Assembly (NCBI GenBank): GCA_964629245.1
Contig: CAZVPZ010000009.1
Coordinates: 1 to 35,243, forward strand
Direction of reading: 5' to 3'
Source: CAZVPZ01 sp964629245
GTDB taxonomy: Archaea > Nanohalarchaeota > Nanosalinia > Nanosalinales > Nanosalinaceae
DNA: 35,243 nucleotides
Part shown: piece after piece, positions 6,427 to 13,062 of the stretch
Layout: every line of letters begins with the position of its first letter
How positions within the stretch are numbered: the first letter of the stretch is position 1
Translations under genes and position numbers: made by a program
Notes under the pieces: model-generated
Databases searched by the model: none
Told to the model about the DNA's origin: nothing
Seen by the model: the letters and a program-made list of their open reading frames with translations, nothing else

Positions 6427-7599
6427 ATGAGAGTTCTTCGGCAGAAAAACATTGAAGGGAGAAACGTATTGCTCAGGACCGATCTCAACCTTCCCGTGGA
6501 GGACGGCGAGCCACAGACCACGGTGAGGTTCGAGCGATACATGGAGACAGTCAAGCATCTCAGCGAGAGGGGTGCGAGGACCCTGGTCGTGGCCCATCAG
6601 GGGAGGCCCGCGAGGAAGGACTTCCTGTCGCTGGAAAGACACGCAGAACTGATGTCGGATAACATGGGACGCGAGGTGCGTTTCGTCCAGAGTTTCTTCG
6701 GCCCGGAGCTTGGCGATGCTGTGGCGTCGATGGGTAACGGTGATATCGTCCTGCTTGAGAATATCCGTTTCCTCTCAGAGGAGCTCCAGAACATGAAACC
6801 GGAGAGACATTCACACGACTACTTCGTTCAGAACATGGCTCCATACTTCGACTTTTTCGTAAATGACGCTTTCTCTGCGGCTCACCGCTCCCACGGCTCA
6901 ATGGTGGGTTTCAACCCTCTGCTGGAGTCCTGCGCCGGGCCGGTGATGGAGCGCGAACTCAAGAGCTGCGGAAAGATCAGGGATGAGCTCGACAGCCCGC
7001 TCCTCATGCTCGGGGGAGAGAAGCCGTCGGACATAATAGGGATGATGGAACAGATGATAGAGGACGCGGACAAAGTGCTTCTTGGCGGGATACCCGCTGA
7101 ACTGGCGCTTATCGTCGAGGGCAACCAGCTTGGTTCGAAGAAGGAATGGATAGAAAAACACGGCTTCGACTCCGAGAGCACCGACCTCGAGAAGCTGCTG
7201 GACGAGCATGGCGACAAGATAGTTCTACCGAACGATGTGAGGACAGATTCAGGCAACTACAGCGTCGGGGAAGTCCCTGATGACGAGATGACCTGGGACA
7301 TCGGAGAGCAAACACAGCGGGAGTACGTGGAAGAGGTTGAGAAAGCCAACTCCATAGTTATGAAGGGCCCGATGGGTGCCTTCGAGGACTACCCGGAGGG
7401 CACAAAGGAGGTCGTAGAGGCGATAGCCGCGTCAGATGGCTTTACTGTGCTTGGAGGCGGCCATACATCCTCACTCGTCCACCGGTTCGGCCACGAGATA
7501 AGCGAGTTCGGCCACGTCTCCATTGCGGGGGGCGCGTTTGTACGATACATGTCCGGCGAGGAGCTACCGGCGGTCGAGGCCCTCGAAAAATACTCGTGA
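6427..7599 (+). CDS. pgk: Phosphoglycerate kinase
   Basis: A 390-residue enzyme interconverting 1,3-bisphosphoglycerate plus ADP with 3-phosphoglycerate plus ATP. Substrate-binding motifs are present in the N-domain: RTDLNLPVEDG (about 18-28), HQGRP, and FVNDAFSAAHRSH. The hinge and nucleotide motifs follow in the C-domain: LGGEKPSD, GPMGAFEDYPEGT and GGGHTSS. Length is normal for an archaeal PGK. GGAG lies just before the ATG. The promoter palindrome at 6404-6420 suggests control by a DNA-binding regulator. Its presence supports at least a lower glycolytic route. Confidence 0.95.
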   Translation: MRVLRQKNIEGRNVLLRTDLNLPVEDGEPQTTVRFERYMETVKHLSERGARTLVVAHQGRPARKDFLSLERHAELMSDNMGREVRFVQSFFGPELGDAVASMGNGDIVLLENIRFLSEELQNMKPERHSHDYFVQNMAPYFDFFVNDAFSAAHRSHGSMVGFNPLLESCAGPVMERELKSCGKIRDELDSPLLMLGGEKPSDIIGMMEQMIEDADKVLLGGIPAELALIVEGNQLGSKKEWIEKHGFDSESTDLEKLLDEHGDKIVLPNDVRTDSGNYSVGEVPDDEMTWDIGEQTQREYVEEVEKANSIVMKGPMGAFEDYPEGTKEVVEAIAASDGFTVLGGGHTSSLVHRFGHEISEFGHVSIAGGAFVRYMSGEELPAVEALEKYS

Positions 7600-7633
7600 A
7601 CTATTTCAATTGCTGTGCTACAGATGATAATCT

Positions 7634-8425
7634 ATGAGAGTTGAGACCATTGGCGACGGAGAAGCGGAGTACGTGATAATAGGGCTGGTCCACGGGGATG
7701 AACCGTGCGGAAGAGAGGCGATAGAGCGTTTCCTGGAAAGCGGTGTGGGGCTCAAGGCGCCTGTAAAGTTCATCATCGCAAACGAAGAGGCGGAGAAGCA
7801 GGGCGTCCGATTCATTGACACCGATCTTAACCGCTCCTTCCCTGGCGATCGGGAGAGCAAGAGCCACGAGGAGAGACTTGCTGCGGTGATCATGGAAGAG
7901 ATTAGAGGTAAAACCGTCTTCGACATCCACTCAACCCGCTCCCATCCAGAGCCTTTTGCCACCCTCTCATACCTTAACCAGGATACACTGGAATTCTGCA
8001 GATCAGCGGGTGTGGAGAACATCGTATACTTTCCTGAGGAGGCAGGCGCTCTCAACGAGCAGACGACCGGGATCGTGGTAGAGGTCGGATACCAGGGCAC
8101 CGACGAGGCGTCCGAACGCGCCTATGAAGTACTTCTCAACTTTCTCGGCGCGGAGGGAATTATCGACCGGGATTACGATATTTCGGAGCCAGTCGTTCTG
8201 CAATACTATGATACCGTAGAAGGCAGGGGATACGAGTTTATAGCGGAGAACTTTGAGAAGGTCAGGAAAGGCGAAGTTTTCGCCAGGAGAAACGGACAGG
8301 AGCTTGTCGCCGAAGAGGATTTCTATCCCGTCCTGATGTCAACTGAGGGTTATGAGGACATACTGGGTTACAAGGCCCGGAAGCTGGATGAGGAAGAGCT
8401 GGAGAGATATCTCGGGAAGGATTGA
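7634..8425 (+). CDS. AstE/AspA-family (M14-like) zinc deacylase
   Basis: A 263-residue protein of the succinylglutamate desuccinylase/aspartoacylase family, zinc amidohydrolases related to carboxypeptidase A. Zinc ligands are visible: His20 and Glu23 in GLVHGDEPCG, and His99 in DIHST. The DLNRSFPGD motif (Asp64-Arg67) binds the substrate carboxylate. Glu150 in VEVG is the general base. The C-terminal part (about 165-263) is a beta-rich domain as in AstE. The true substrate cannot be chosen by sequence alone; related archaeal proteins are annotated as generic deacylases. It follows pgk after 34 bp. Confidence 0.88.
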   Translation: MRVETIGDGEAEYVIIGLVHGDEPCGREAIERFLESGVGLKAPVKFIIANEEAEKQGVRFIDTDLNRSFPGDRESKSHEERLAAVIMEEIRGKTVFDIHSTRSHPEPFATLSYLNQDTLEFCRSAGVENIVYFPEEAGALNEQTTGIVVEVGYQGTDEASERAYEVLLNFLGAEGIIDRDYDISEPVVLQYYDTVEGRGYEFIAENFEKVRKGEVFARRNGQELVAEEDFYPVLMSTEGYEDILGYKARKLDEEELERYLGKD

Positions 8426-8434
8426 TTATTTATA
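8426..8434 (+). promoter_or_regulatory. TATA box placing transcription start at the 8457 ATG
   Basis: TTATTTATA directly follows the stop codon of the upstream hydrolase gene. Its centre (8430) plus 27 nt is 8457, exactly an ATG, the spacing expected for a leaderless transcript. Confidence 0.5.
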
Positions 8435-8456
8435 GGCTTTCATCCAATCCCCGGAT

Positions 8457-8507
8457 ATGGCAATCAAAGGTGGACGTTTTTGGATCGCCGATAGAGCGCA
8501 CTTCTAG
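8457..8507 (+). CDS. Leaderless 16-residue mini-ORF, possible +1 frameshift to 8598
   Basis: The ORF reads MAIKGGRFWIADRAHF and stops at 8507. It begins exactly where the TATA box at 8426-8434 predicts transcription start. Codons GGT GGA CGT TTT TGG belong to a 16-nt word repeated at 8779-8794 in the same codon phase. If the ribosome slipped +1 on the T5 run, translation would continue with GSPIERTSRPVPPL and end at 8598 (46 residues). I recognise no family. It may instead be a decayed gene or an RNA gene. The rest of the gap (8599-8690) is A/T-rich and shows nothing else I can support. Confidence 0.3.
   Translation: MAIKGGRFWIADRAHF
8469..8484 (+). repeat. 16-nt direct repeat, copy 1
   Basis: GGTGGACGTTTTTGGA, identical to 8779-8794. 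It contains five consecutive T residues and a Trp codon in the ATG-started frame. Confidence 0.75.
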
Positions 8508-8690
8508 ACCAGTTCCACCGCTGCCGACAGGTTTCAATTTCATAGTTTCCAGCTACTTTGGAATATCCTCTGTAAAAAGAGCTGCATGGCGAAACTAATT
8601 GTGCTTCTTATAAGTTTTGGGCATTTCTCCAGCTGTTCTTGTTCTTTCTAGTCGCTATTCTATACTTTCAGTCTCTCTAGAGGCTGTTTA

Positions 8691-8702
8691 ACTATTTAAA
8701 GC
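8691..8702 (+). promoter_or_regulatory. TATA box upstream of the 8734/8750 gene
   Basis: ACTATTTAAAGC, centred near 8697. The predicted transcription start is about 8724, giving a roughly 10-nt leader before the ATG at 8734. This favours 8734 over the TTG at 8750 as the first start codon. Confidence 0.5.
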
Positions 8703-8733
8703 TTTTCTAACAACCATATTTCACGTGATTTAG

Positions 8734-8817
8734 ATGACTTCAGAAGCACTTGACGACGACACTGTCCGCTCCAATAGGGGTGGACGTTTTTGGAACCTAC
8801 GACGCAAAAATCCTTGA
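8734..8817 (+). CDS. Short zero-frame ORF overlapping the 8750 gene
   Basis: A 27-residue ORF starting at the ATG best placed relative to the TATA box. It reads MTSEALDDDTVRSN, then RGGRFW, then a short basic tail to the stop at 8815-8817. At CGT TTT TGG (8785-8793) a +1 slip would join it to the long ORF that ends at 9154, giving a continuous product of about 139 residues. Removing one T from the T5 run has the same effect, so a real or artefactual single-base insertion is the main alternative. Confidence 0.4.
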   Translation: MTSEALDDDTVRSNRGGRFWNLRRKNP

Positions 8818-9154
8818 AGATGAGTTCTTCCCTGCTGCCAGCAGGAACGCTGAGTTAAGGCTTTCTCTATCTTCACCAGATCTCGATAGGCGAACTGCCC
8901 GAGTGGGAGATGTCAAGATCGACACGGCCCAGCACGCGGTTGACAGTGTAGATTTTGACAGCAGGTACGTAGAACGGATGCTGGATGGATTGGGGGCCGG
9001 AGAGATCTATCTGGAACTTGAGGACGCAGAAAAGGCTCTTCACTCTGCCTACAGAGAGGCTGTCGGCGACCCACCGGGATATCCGGCGGACCTGGGATTC
9101 GTCGAGGAGGCAGAAACTGCTCTGGAAGAATACGGTCTCGACTTCCAAATCTAA
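8750..9154 (+). CDS. Acidic protein of unknown function upstream of trpS
   Basis: An open frame of 134 codons whose body (residues 11-134) is acidic and globular-looking, ending in a helical segment YPADLGFVEEAETALEEYGL. I do not recognise it. There is no ATG near the beginning: the frame opens at a TTG (8750) with a possible GTG at 8780, neither with a ribosome-binding site. The promoter points instead to the ATG at 8734 in another frame, so this is probably the downstream part of a frameshifted or programmed +1 frameshift gene. It ends 26 bp before trpS. Confidence 0.6.
   Translation: MTTTLSAPIGVDVFGTYDAKILEDEFFPAASRNAELRLSLSSPDLDRRTARVGDVKIDTAQHAVDSVDFDSRYVERMLDGLGAGEIYLELEDAEKALHSAYREAVGDPPGYPADLGFVEEAETALEEYGLDFQI
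8779..8794 (+). repeat. 16-nt direct repeat, copy 2
   Basis: GGTGGACGTTTTTGGA, identical to 8469-8484 and 310 bp from it. Both copies are in the phase GGT GGA CGT TTT TGG relative to their upstream ATG. Confidence 0.75.
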
Positions 9155-9180
9155 ATAAGGTTCCATGGAAGTGATTAATT

Positions 9181-10269
9181 ATGCCTGAGATAGACCCGTG
9201 GGGAGACGTCGAGATAGGAGACTACCGGGAGAAGATGGAGCAGTTCGGGATTTCTTCTATCGAAGAGATAGCCGAGAGGCTGCCAGACCACCGGTACGTC
9301 ACGCGGGGCATAATCTTCGGCCACCGCGGCATGAAAGAGTTCCTGGACGCATACGGGAACGGGGAGGACGTGGCAGCGATAACCGGGATAATGCCGTCCG
9401 GTCTGTTCCACTTCGGCCACAAGATAGTGGTCGACCAGATGATTATGCTTCAGGAGATGGGCGCAGAAGTGACGCTGACAGCGGCAGATATCGAGGCCTA
9501 CAATACCCGGGAGATGCCTCTGGAGAAGTCGAAAGAGCTGGTGAAACAGGAGTACCTCACCAACTACGTTGCGCTCGGACTCGACCTGGAGAAAACCGAT
9601 TTCTACTTCCAGAGCGAGGCGGGCAACGACCACCACGCCAGGGCGAAGATGTTCGCACGTTACCTCACCCAGAGCGAGGTTGAGGCTACATACGGGAACG
9701 CAGAGCCAGCGAAGATAGCCTCGGCGCTGACACAGTACGCCGACATCCTCAGGCCGCAGTTCCCAGAGAATGGTGGGAAGAGGCCGACGGTCGTTCCTGT
9801 CGGTGTTGACCAAGATCCCCACATCCGGCTGACCCGGGATGTCGCCTCAAGCTACCGTGAGCAGGATTTCTACAAGCCCGCTGGTCTGTACAACAAGTTC
9901 ATGCGCGGTCTCCAAGGGGGCAAGATGTCTTCTAGTAACCCGAAAAGCTATATCGCCCTGACTGATGAAGTTAGCGAGGCGAAGAAAAAGATCGATCAGG
10001 CCAAGACCGGTGGCCGTGACACTCTTGAGGAGCAGAAGGAAAAGGGGGCGAGGATTGAGGAGGACATGGTGTTCGAACTGCTCGCTTTCCACCTTGTAAA
10101 GGATGATGATGAACTCGCGAGGATCCGGGAGGAGTATTCCTCCGGTGAGATGATGTCCGGCGAACTCAAGGAGATTGCGAAGGAAAAGGTGGAGAAATTC
10201 CTTGTGGAACACCAGGAGAAGAGGGAGAAGGCGGGGAGGATAGTCGAACAGCAGGTCGGGGAAGAGTAG
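9181..10269 (+). CDS. trpS: Tryptophanyl-tRNA synthetase (archaeal/eukaryal type)
   Basis: A 362-residue class I synthetase charging tRNA-Trp. The archaeal/eukaryal N-terminal motif IDPWGDVEIGDY (4-15) is present. The HIGH-like signature is PSGLFHFGHK (72-81) and the KMSKS-like loop is KMSSS near residue 248. The C-terminal helical region recognises the anticodon. Catalytic motifs distinguish it from TyrRS (DPWG and the GHK signature). A TATA-like TCTAAATAAGG at about 9151-9161 overlaps the end of the upstream gene and makes the ATG at 9181 probably leaderless, so trpS can be transcribed by itself. Confidence 0.93.
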   Translation: MPEIDPWGDVEIGDYREKMEQFGISSIEEIAERLPDHRYVTRGIIFGHRGMKEFLDAYGNGEDVAAITGIMPSGLFHFGHKIVVDQMIMLQEMGAEVTLTAADIEAYNTREMPLEKSKELVKQEYLTNYVALGLDLEKTDFYFQSEAGNDHHARAKMFARYLTQSEVEATYGNAEPAKIASALTQYADILRPQFPENGGKRPTVVPVGVDQDPHIRLTRDVASSYREQDFYKPAGLYNKFMRGLQGGKMSSSNPKSYIALTDEVSEAKKKIDQAKTGGRDTLEEQKEKGARIEEDMVFELLAFHLVKDDDELARIREEYSSGEMMSGELKEIAKEKVEKFLVEHQEKREKAGRIVEQQVGEE

Positions 10270-10276
10270 GGAACCT

Positions 10277-10285
10277 TATTTAAAT
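10277..10285 (+). promoter_or_regulatory. TATA box of the 10308 RNA
   Basis: TATTTAAAT, centred at 10281. Plus 27 nt gives 10308, the first base of the structured RNA region described in the next entry. Confidence 0.55.
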
Positions 10286-10307
10286 CCTTTTGATTTATAG
10301 GGACCAT

Positions 10308-10486
10308 ATGAGAACCGAAATCAGTAGCGAAGGGTTTTACCGCCAATTTGGCCGGTAACCCCGGCTGGTGCCGGGACGGTTCTCAGTACGTCTAAGTTCT
10401 CCGGGCGGATCTTTAGCTTTAGAAGAAAGGTGGTCAACCGCCAATTTATCCAAGGGGCTCCGAAGTGGGCTCCCATGGATTAATTC
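10308..10486 (+). ncRNA. Candidate structured RNA or long 5' leader
   Basis: From the predicted transcription start the RNA folds into clear helices. P1 pairs 10309-10317 with 10377-10385 (9 bp, TGAGAACCG/CGGTTCTCA). Inside it are hairpin P2 (GGGTT with AACCC and ACCG with CGGT, 10332-10361) and hairpin P3 (CCGGC-TGGT-GCCGG, 10361-10374). Downstream, GGCGG near 10395 can pair with CCGCC (10438-10442), and ATCCA with TGGAT around 10448-10480. ACCGCCAATTT occurs twice (10339-10349, 10437-10447). It does not match the conserved cores of RNase P RNA, SRP RNA or 5S rRNA. It is either an independent small RNA or a regulatory leader of the gene at 10539. A 16-codon ORF begins at 10308, but its start lies inside P1. 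Confidence 0.5.
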
Positions 10487-10497
10487 GTGATTCTGTC

Positions 10498-10535
10498 CCT
10501 TCTCTAAAACCAGTGAAAACCAGTGAAGGAGGTGA
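10498..10535 (+). promoter_or_regulatory. Strong Shine-Dalgarno with possible sequestering hairpin
   Basis: GGAGGTGA (10528-10535) is the best ribosome-binding site in the window and lies just before ATG 10539. Upstream CCTTC (10498-10502) can pair with GAAGG (10525-10529) and cover its first bases. Between them AAAACCAGTG occurs twice in tandem. The arrangement would allow translational control by the structured leader. Confidence 0.45.
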
Positions 10536-10538
10536 GAG

Positions 10539-10853
10539 ATGATGGAATCAGGCTATAGTATCCTCGAGGGATATATCAGCAATCCCGACGCCACACCTGA
10601 CGGTCTTATCAGGGAGACCTCCCCGGACTACGTGCCCGTTGATTCAGATGAGCAGACGCACTGGAACGGTACTGAGGCGTCGCTTGTAAGACTGGAAGAC
10701 ATAGGGATGGCGCGGCTCTACAGGCCCAGCGATGCAAGTCCAGATCCAGATGATGAGGAAGAGCTGATTGATTATTACTGTGCTCTAACAGGTGCAGAGA
10801 ATGGAGAAAGAGAACGGGTTGAGCAGTGGCTGCAAAACTGGGAGGGCCTTTGA
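10539..10853 (+). CDS. Small acidic protein of unknown function
   Basis: A 104-residue, very acidic soluble protein; no family recognised. It starts ATG ATG after a strong Shine-Dalgarno sequence, unlike the mostly leaderless neighbours, and is preceded by about 230 nt of structured untranslated RNA. A run of Asp/Glu near residues 66-75 (DPDDEEELIDYY) is followed by a helical C-terminus with two Trp. No transmembrane segment or Cys motif. Context suggests its translation is regulated, but its role is unknown. Confidence 0.65.
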   Translation: MMESGYSILEGYISNPDATPDGLIRETSPDYVPVDSDEQTHWNGTEASLVRLEDIGMARLYRPSDASPDPDDEEELIDYYCALTGAENGERERVEQWLQNWEGL

Positions 10854-10862
10854 CCTTCTGGA

Positions 10863-10875
10863 TTCTTTTTCTTTC
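10863..10875 (+). terminator. T-rich terminator after the 10539 gene
   Basis: TTCTTTTTCTTTC lies 10 bp after the stop codon. A pyrimidine/T-rich tract is the usual archaeal termination signal; there is no stable hairpin before it. Confidence 0.45.
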
Positions 10876-10915
10876 ATTAATAACTGCCTTAAATTAGAGG
10901 TTACAAGTCTCCAGT

Positions 10916-11611
10916 ATGCTCCCGGAGCTGATACTGAGGGAGGAGGAGAAGAGCAAGAAGTTCCTGCTGGTGCTTCTCGGCCTGGCTTCAGCTTTCGTCG
11001 GGTTTGCAATTGCACGTGTGCTCTTCCCCTCCGAGACAGACCTGCTGGCAGTGATATTCGCCTCTATACCCCTGATTTACCCGCTCACCAGCTTCTTCCT
11101 GGAGCGTGAAGGGGAGAGCGCTCCGCATATACCCGAGGTAGAGATGTATGGCGCTCTCTTCCTTGGAGAAGTGGTAGCGTTCTTCGTACTCGGATTTTTC
11201 AACCCGGAGCACTTCGGCCTACAGCTTGAGGTGGTAGGTGCCTCTGGTTACGCCACGAACACGGTTTCACTCCCGGCCCTCCTGGTGAACAACCTGCTGG
11301 TCTTCGCGGGGATACTGGGGGCCGCGCTTATAGTCGGTTCTGCGGGCGCCTTCGTCCTGACTTGGAATGCATCCGTGCTCGGCGTCTTTCTCGCCGCTGT
11401 CTTCCAGGACTCTCCGGTTAAGGTCCTGGGATACCTTCCACACGCAACACTCGAGATGACAGGCTTCATCATCGCGGGCATCTCTGGAAGCATGATCTCG
11501 GCCGCCGTCTACAGGGAACACTTCGACAGGAGGACTTGGGGGAGTCTCGGTAAGCTAGTGGTCAGCGGAGCGCTACTGATTTTGCTCGGAGCGCTACTTG
11601 AAACCGCCTAA
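10916..11611 (+). CDS. SpoIIM-family (DUF95) membrane protein
   Basis: A 231-residue polytopic membrane protein of the stage II sporulation protein M/DUF95 family, common in non-sporulating archaea. It has a hydrophobic hairpin near 17-62, a cluster of segments at about 78-97 and 125-160, and the family signature PHATLEMTGFIIAGISG at roughly 177-193 before two final helices. The molecular role in archaea is unknown; in Bacillus SpoIIM belongs to an engulfment complex controlling a cell-wall hydrolase. A TATA-like CCTTAAATTA at about 10886-10895 precedes the ATG. Its 3' end carries the promoter of pheS. Confidence 0.85.
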   Translation: MLPELILREEEKSKKFLLVLLGLASAFVGFAIARVLFPSETDLLAVIFASIPLIYPLTSFFLEREGESAPHIPEVEMYGALFLGEVVAFFVLGFFNPEHFGLQLEVVGASGYATNTVSLPALLVNNLLVFAGILGAALIVGSAGAFVLTWNASVLGVFLAAVFQDSPVKVLGYLPHATLEMTGFIIAGISGSMISAAVYREHFDRRTWGSLGKLVVSGALLILLGALLETA

Positions 11612-11613
11612 CA

Positions 11614-11622
11614 ATATTAAAG
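11614..11622 (+). promoter_or_regulatory. TATA box of pheS
   Basis: ATATTAAAG is centred about 28 nt before GTG 11646 and fixes the likely pheS start downstream of the longest ORF start. Confidence 0.45.
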
Positions 11623-11645
11623 ATTCAGTCACCCACAGCTTGGAT

Positions 11646-13037
11646 GTGAAACTTTCGAAGCAGGCGCTTCAGGTTCTCGAAGAACTCCAGTCAGGAAGCC
11701 CGAAAACAGTCAAGGAGTTCGAGGCCGAGGGTTTCGACCAGAGCATGGTCCACCGGGCGGCGCTCGAACTTGAGGAGAACGGCCTCGCCACTATCGATGA
11801 AGAAGAGGAATTGGTACAGTCGGTCACGCCGAAGGGACAGGAAGTTCTGGATACAGGATCGCCTGAGTACCGGCTGATACAAGAGATAGAAGGAGGCTCG
11901 ACCTCGATAGCGGGCCTTGAACTAGGTGATCATGATGTCGCAATCGGTAAGGCCCGTGAGAAGGGATGGATAGAGATAGAAGATGGTGAGATATCCCTTA
12001 CCAGCGCTGGCGAAGAGGCGCTTGAGGTCGACTCTCTCCGCCAAGGGCTCGAATCAGAGGATTTCGACGACGAGATGGAGGAGCGCGGACTGGTAAGTAC
12101 GGAAACGCGTTCTGTCCAGGTTCTCCACATCACTGATGAAGGAGTAGAGACCGGTATAGAAGAGGTCGAGGAGGACTTCAACGTCGAGGCCCGCGTCAAG
12201 ACGCCAAGGTATGGTAAGAAGCATTTCTACAGGAACATAATAGACTACGCCAGGGAGACCTGGATGGAACTCGGCTTCGAGGAGATGAGCGGCGACTTCG
12301 TCGTTCCTGGCTTCCTCAACTTCGACGCTCTCTACACCCCTCAAGACCACCCTGCGAGGGAGATGCACGACACCTTCTTCATGGAGAACCCGGAGTACTC
12401 AGACCTTTCCGGCTACGGCGGGAAAGTGGAGAACGTGAGGAAGACGCACGAGGATGGCTGGGAGACCGGAAGCGAGGGCTGGGGATACGAATGGTCTGAA
12501 GAGGAGGCCGCGAGAAACGTGCTGAGGACCCATACTACAGCGGTCTCGGTCAGGAGGCTCCACGAGATAGATGTCGACGAGGAAGAGCTTCCCAAAAAAC
12601 TGTTCATAGTAGGAAGGAACTTCAGGAACGAGACGGTTGACCGGTTCCACCTGGCGGAGTTCCTCCAGACAGACGGCATCGTCGTCGGCGAAGAGCTTAA
12701 CTTCGCGAACCTCAAGGGCTACCTTGTCGAGTTCTTCGGCAAGATGGGATACGACGAGATAAGGCTGGTGCCCTCCCACTATCCCTACACGGAGATGAGC
12801 GTTGAGGTACAGGTCTGGGACGATGACGGGGAGGAGTGGATCGGTCTTGGAGGAGCGGGCATGTTCCGTCCAGAGGTCGTGAAACCGATGCTGGGCTTCG
12901 AGGCGCCTGTCTTGGCGTGGGGTCTCGGCATTCCCCGTATTGCGATGAAGGCCGCGGAACTGGATGACATAAGGGAACTCTACAGGAACGATATCGAGAT
13001 ACTCGAGAGAACGCCGGTATGGAGGCCGGGTAGATGA
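11646..13037 (+). CDS. pheS: Phenylalanyl-tRNA synthetase alpha subunit
   Basis: The catalytic subunit of the alpha2-beta2 PheRS, about 463 residues. An N-terminal set of winged-helix tRNA-binding domains (about 1-150) precedes the class II core, seen in DALYTPQDHPAREMHDTFF and in the GGAGMFRPEV and AWGLGIPRIAM motifs. The longest frame begins at TTG 11598, inside the upstream gene. GTG 11646 is preferred because it lies about 28 nt after a TATA box and yields MKLSKQALQVLEEL, the usual archaeal PheS N-terminus; TTG 11640 is an alternative. It precedes pheT by 25 bp. Confidence 0.95.
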   Translation: MKLSKQALQVLEELQSGSPKTVKEFEAEGFDQSMVHRAALELEENGLATIDEEEELVQSVTPKGQEVLDTGSPEYRLIQEIEGGSTSIAGLELGDHDVAIGKAREKGWIEIEDGEISLTSAGEEALEVDSLRQGLESEDFDDEMEERGLVSTETRSVQVLHITDEGVETGIEEVEEDFNVEARVKTPRYGKKHFYRNIIDYARETWMELGFEEMSGDFVVPGFLNFDALYTPQDHPAREMHDTFFMENPEYSDLSGYGGKVENVRKTHEDGWETGSEGWGYEWSEEEAARNVLRTHTTAVSVRRLHEIDVDEEELPKKLFIVGRNFRNETVDRFHLAEFLQTDGIVVGEELNFANLKGYLVEFFGKMGYDEIRLVPSHYPYTEMSVEVQVWDDDGEEWIGLGGAGMFRPEVVKPMLGFEAPVLAWGLGIPRIAMKAAELDDIRELYRNDIEILERTPVWRPGR

Positions 13038-13062
13038 TGAAAAACGCGGGGGTGCTATCTGG

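Noticed and set aside
8457..8598. Ribosomal protein L39e or L37ae resemblance of the +1 product
   Set aside because: A few matching residues (GRFG, RPVPP, KRAAWRN) but no basic composition, zinc motif or full alignment.
10308..10358. 16-codon leaderless ORF MRTEISSEGFYRQFGR
   Set aside because: Its start codon is buried in the P1 helix of the likely RNA; kept only as a remark because TATA spacing fits.
10308..10486. RNase P RNA, SRP RNA or 5S rRNA
   Set aside because: The known conserved cores are absent and the region is too short for the first two.
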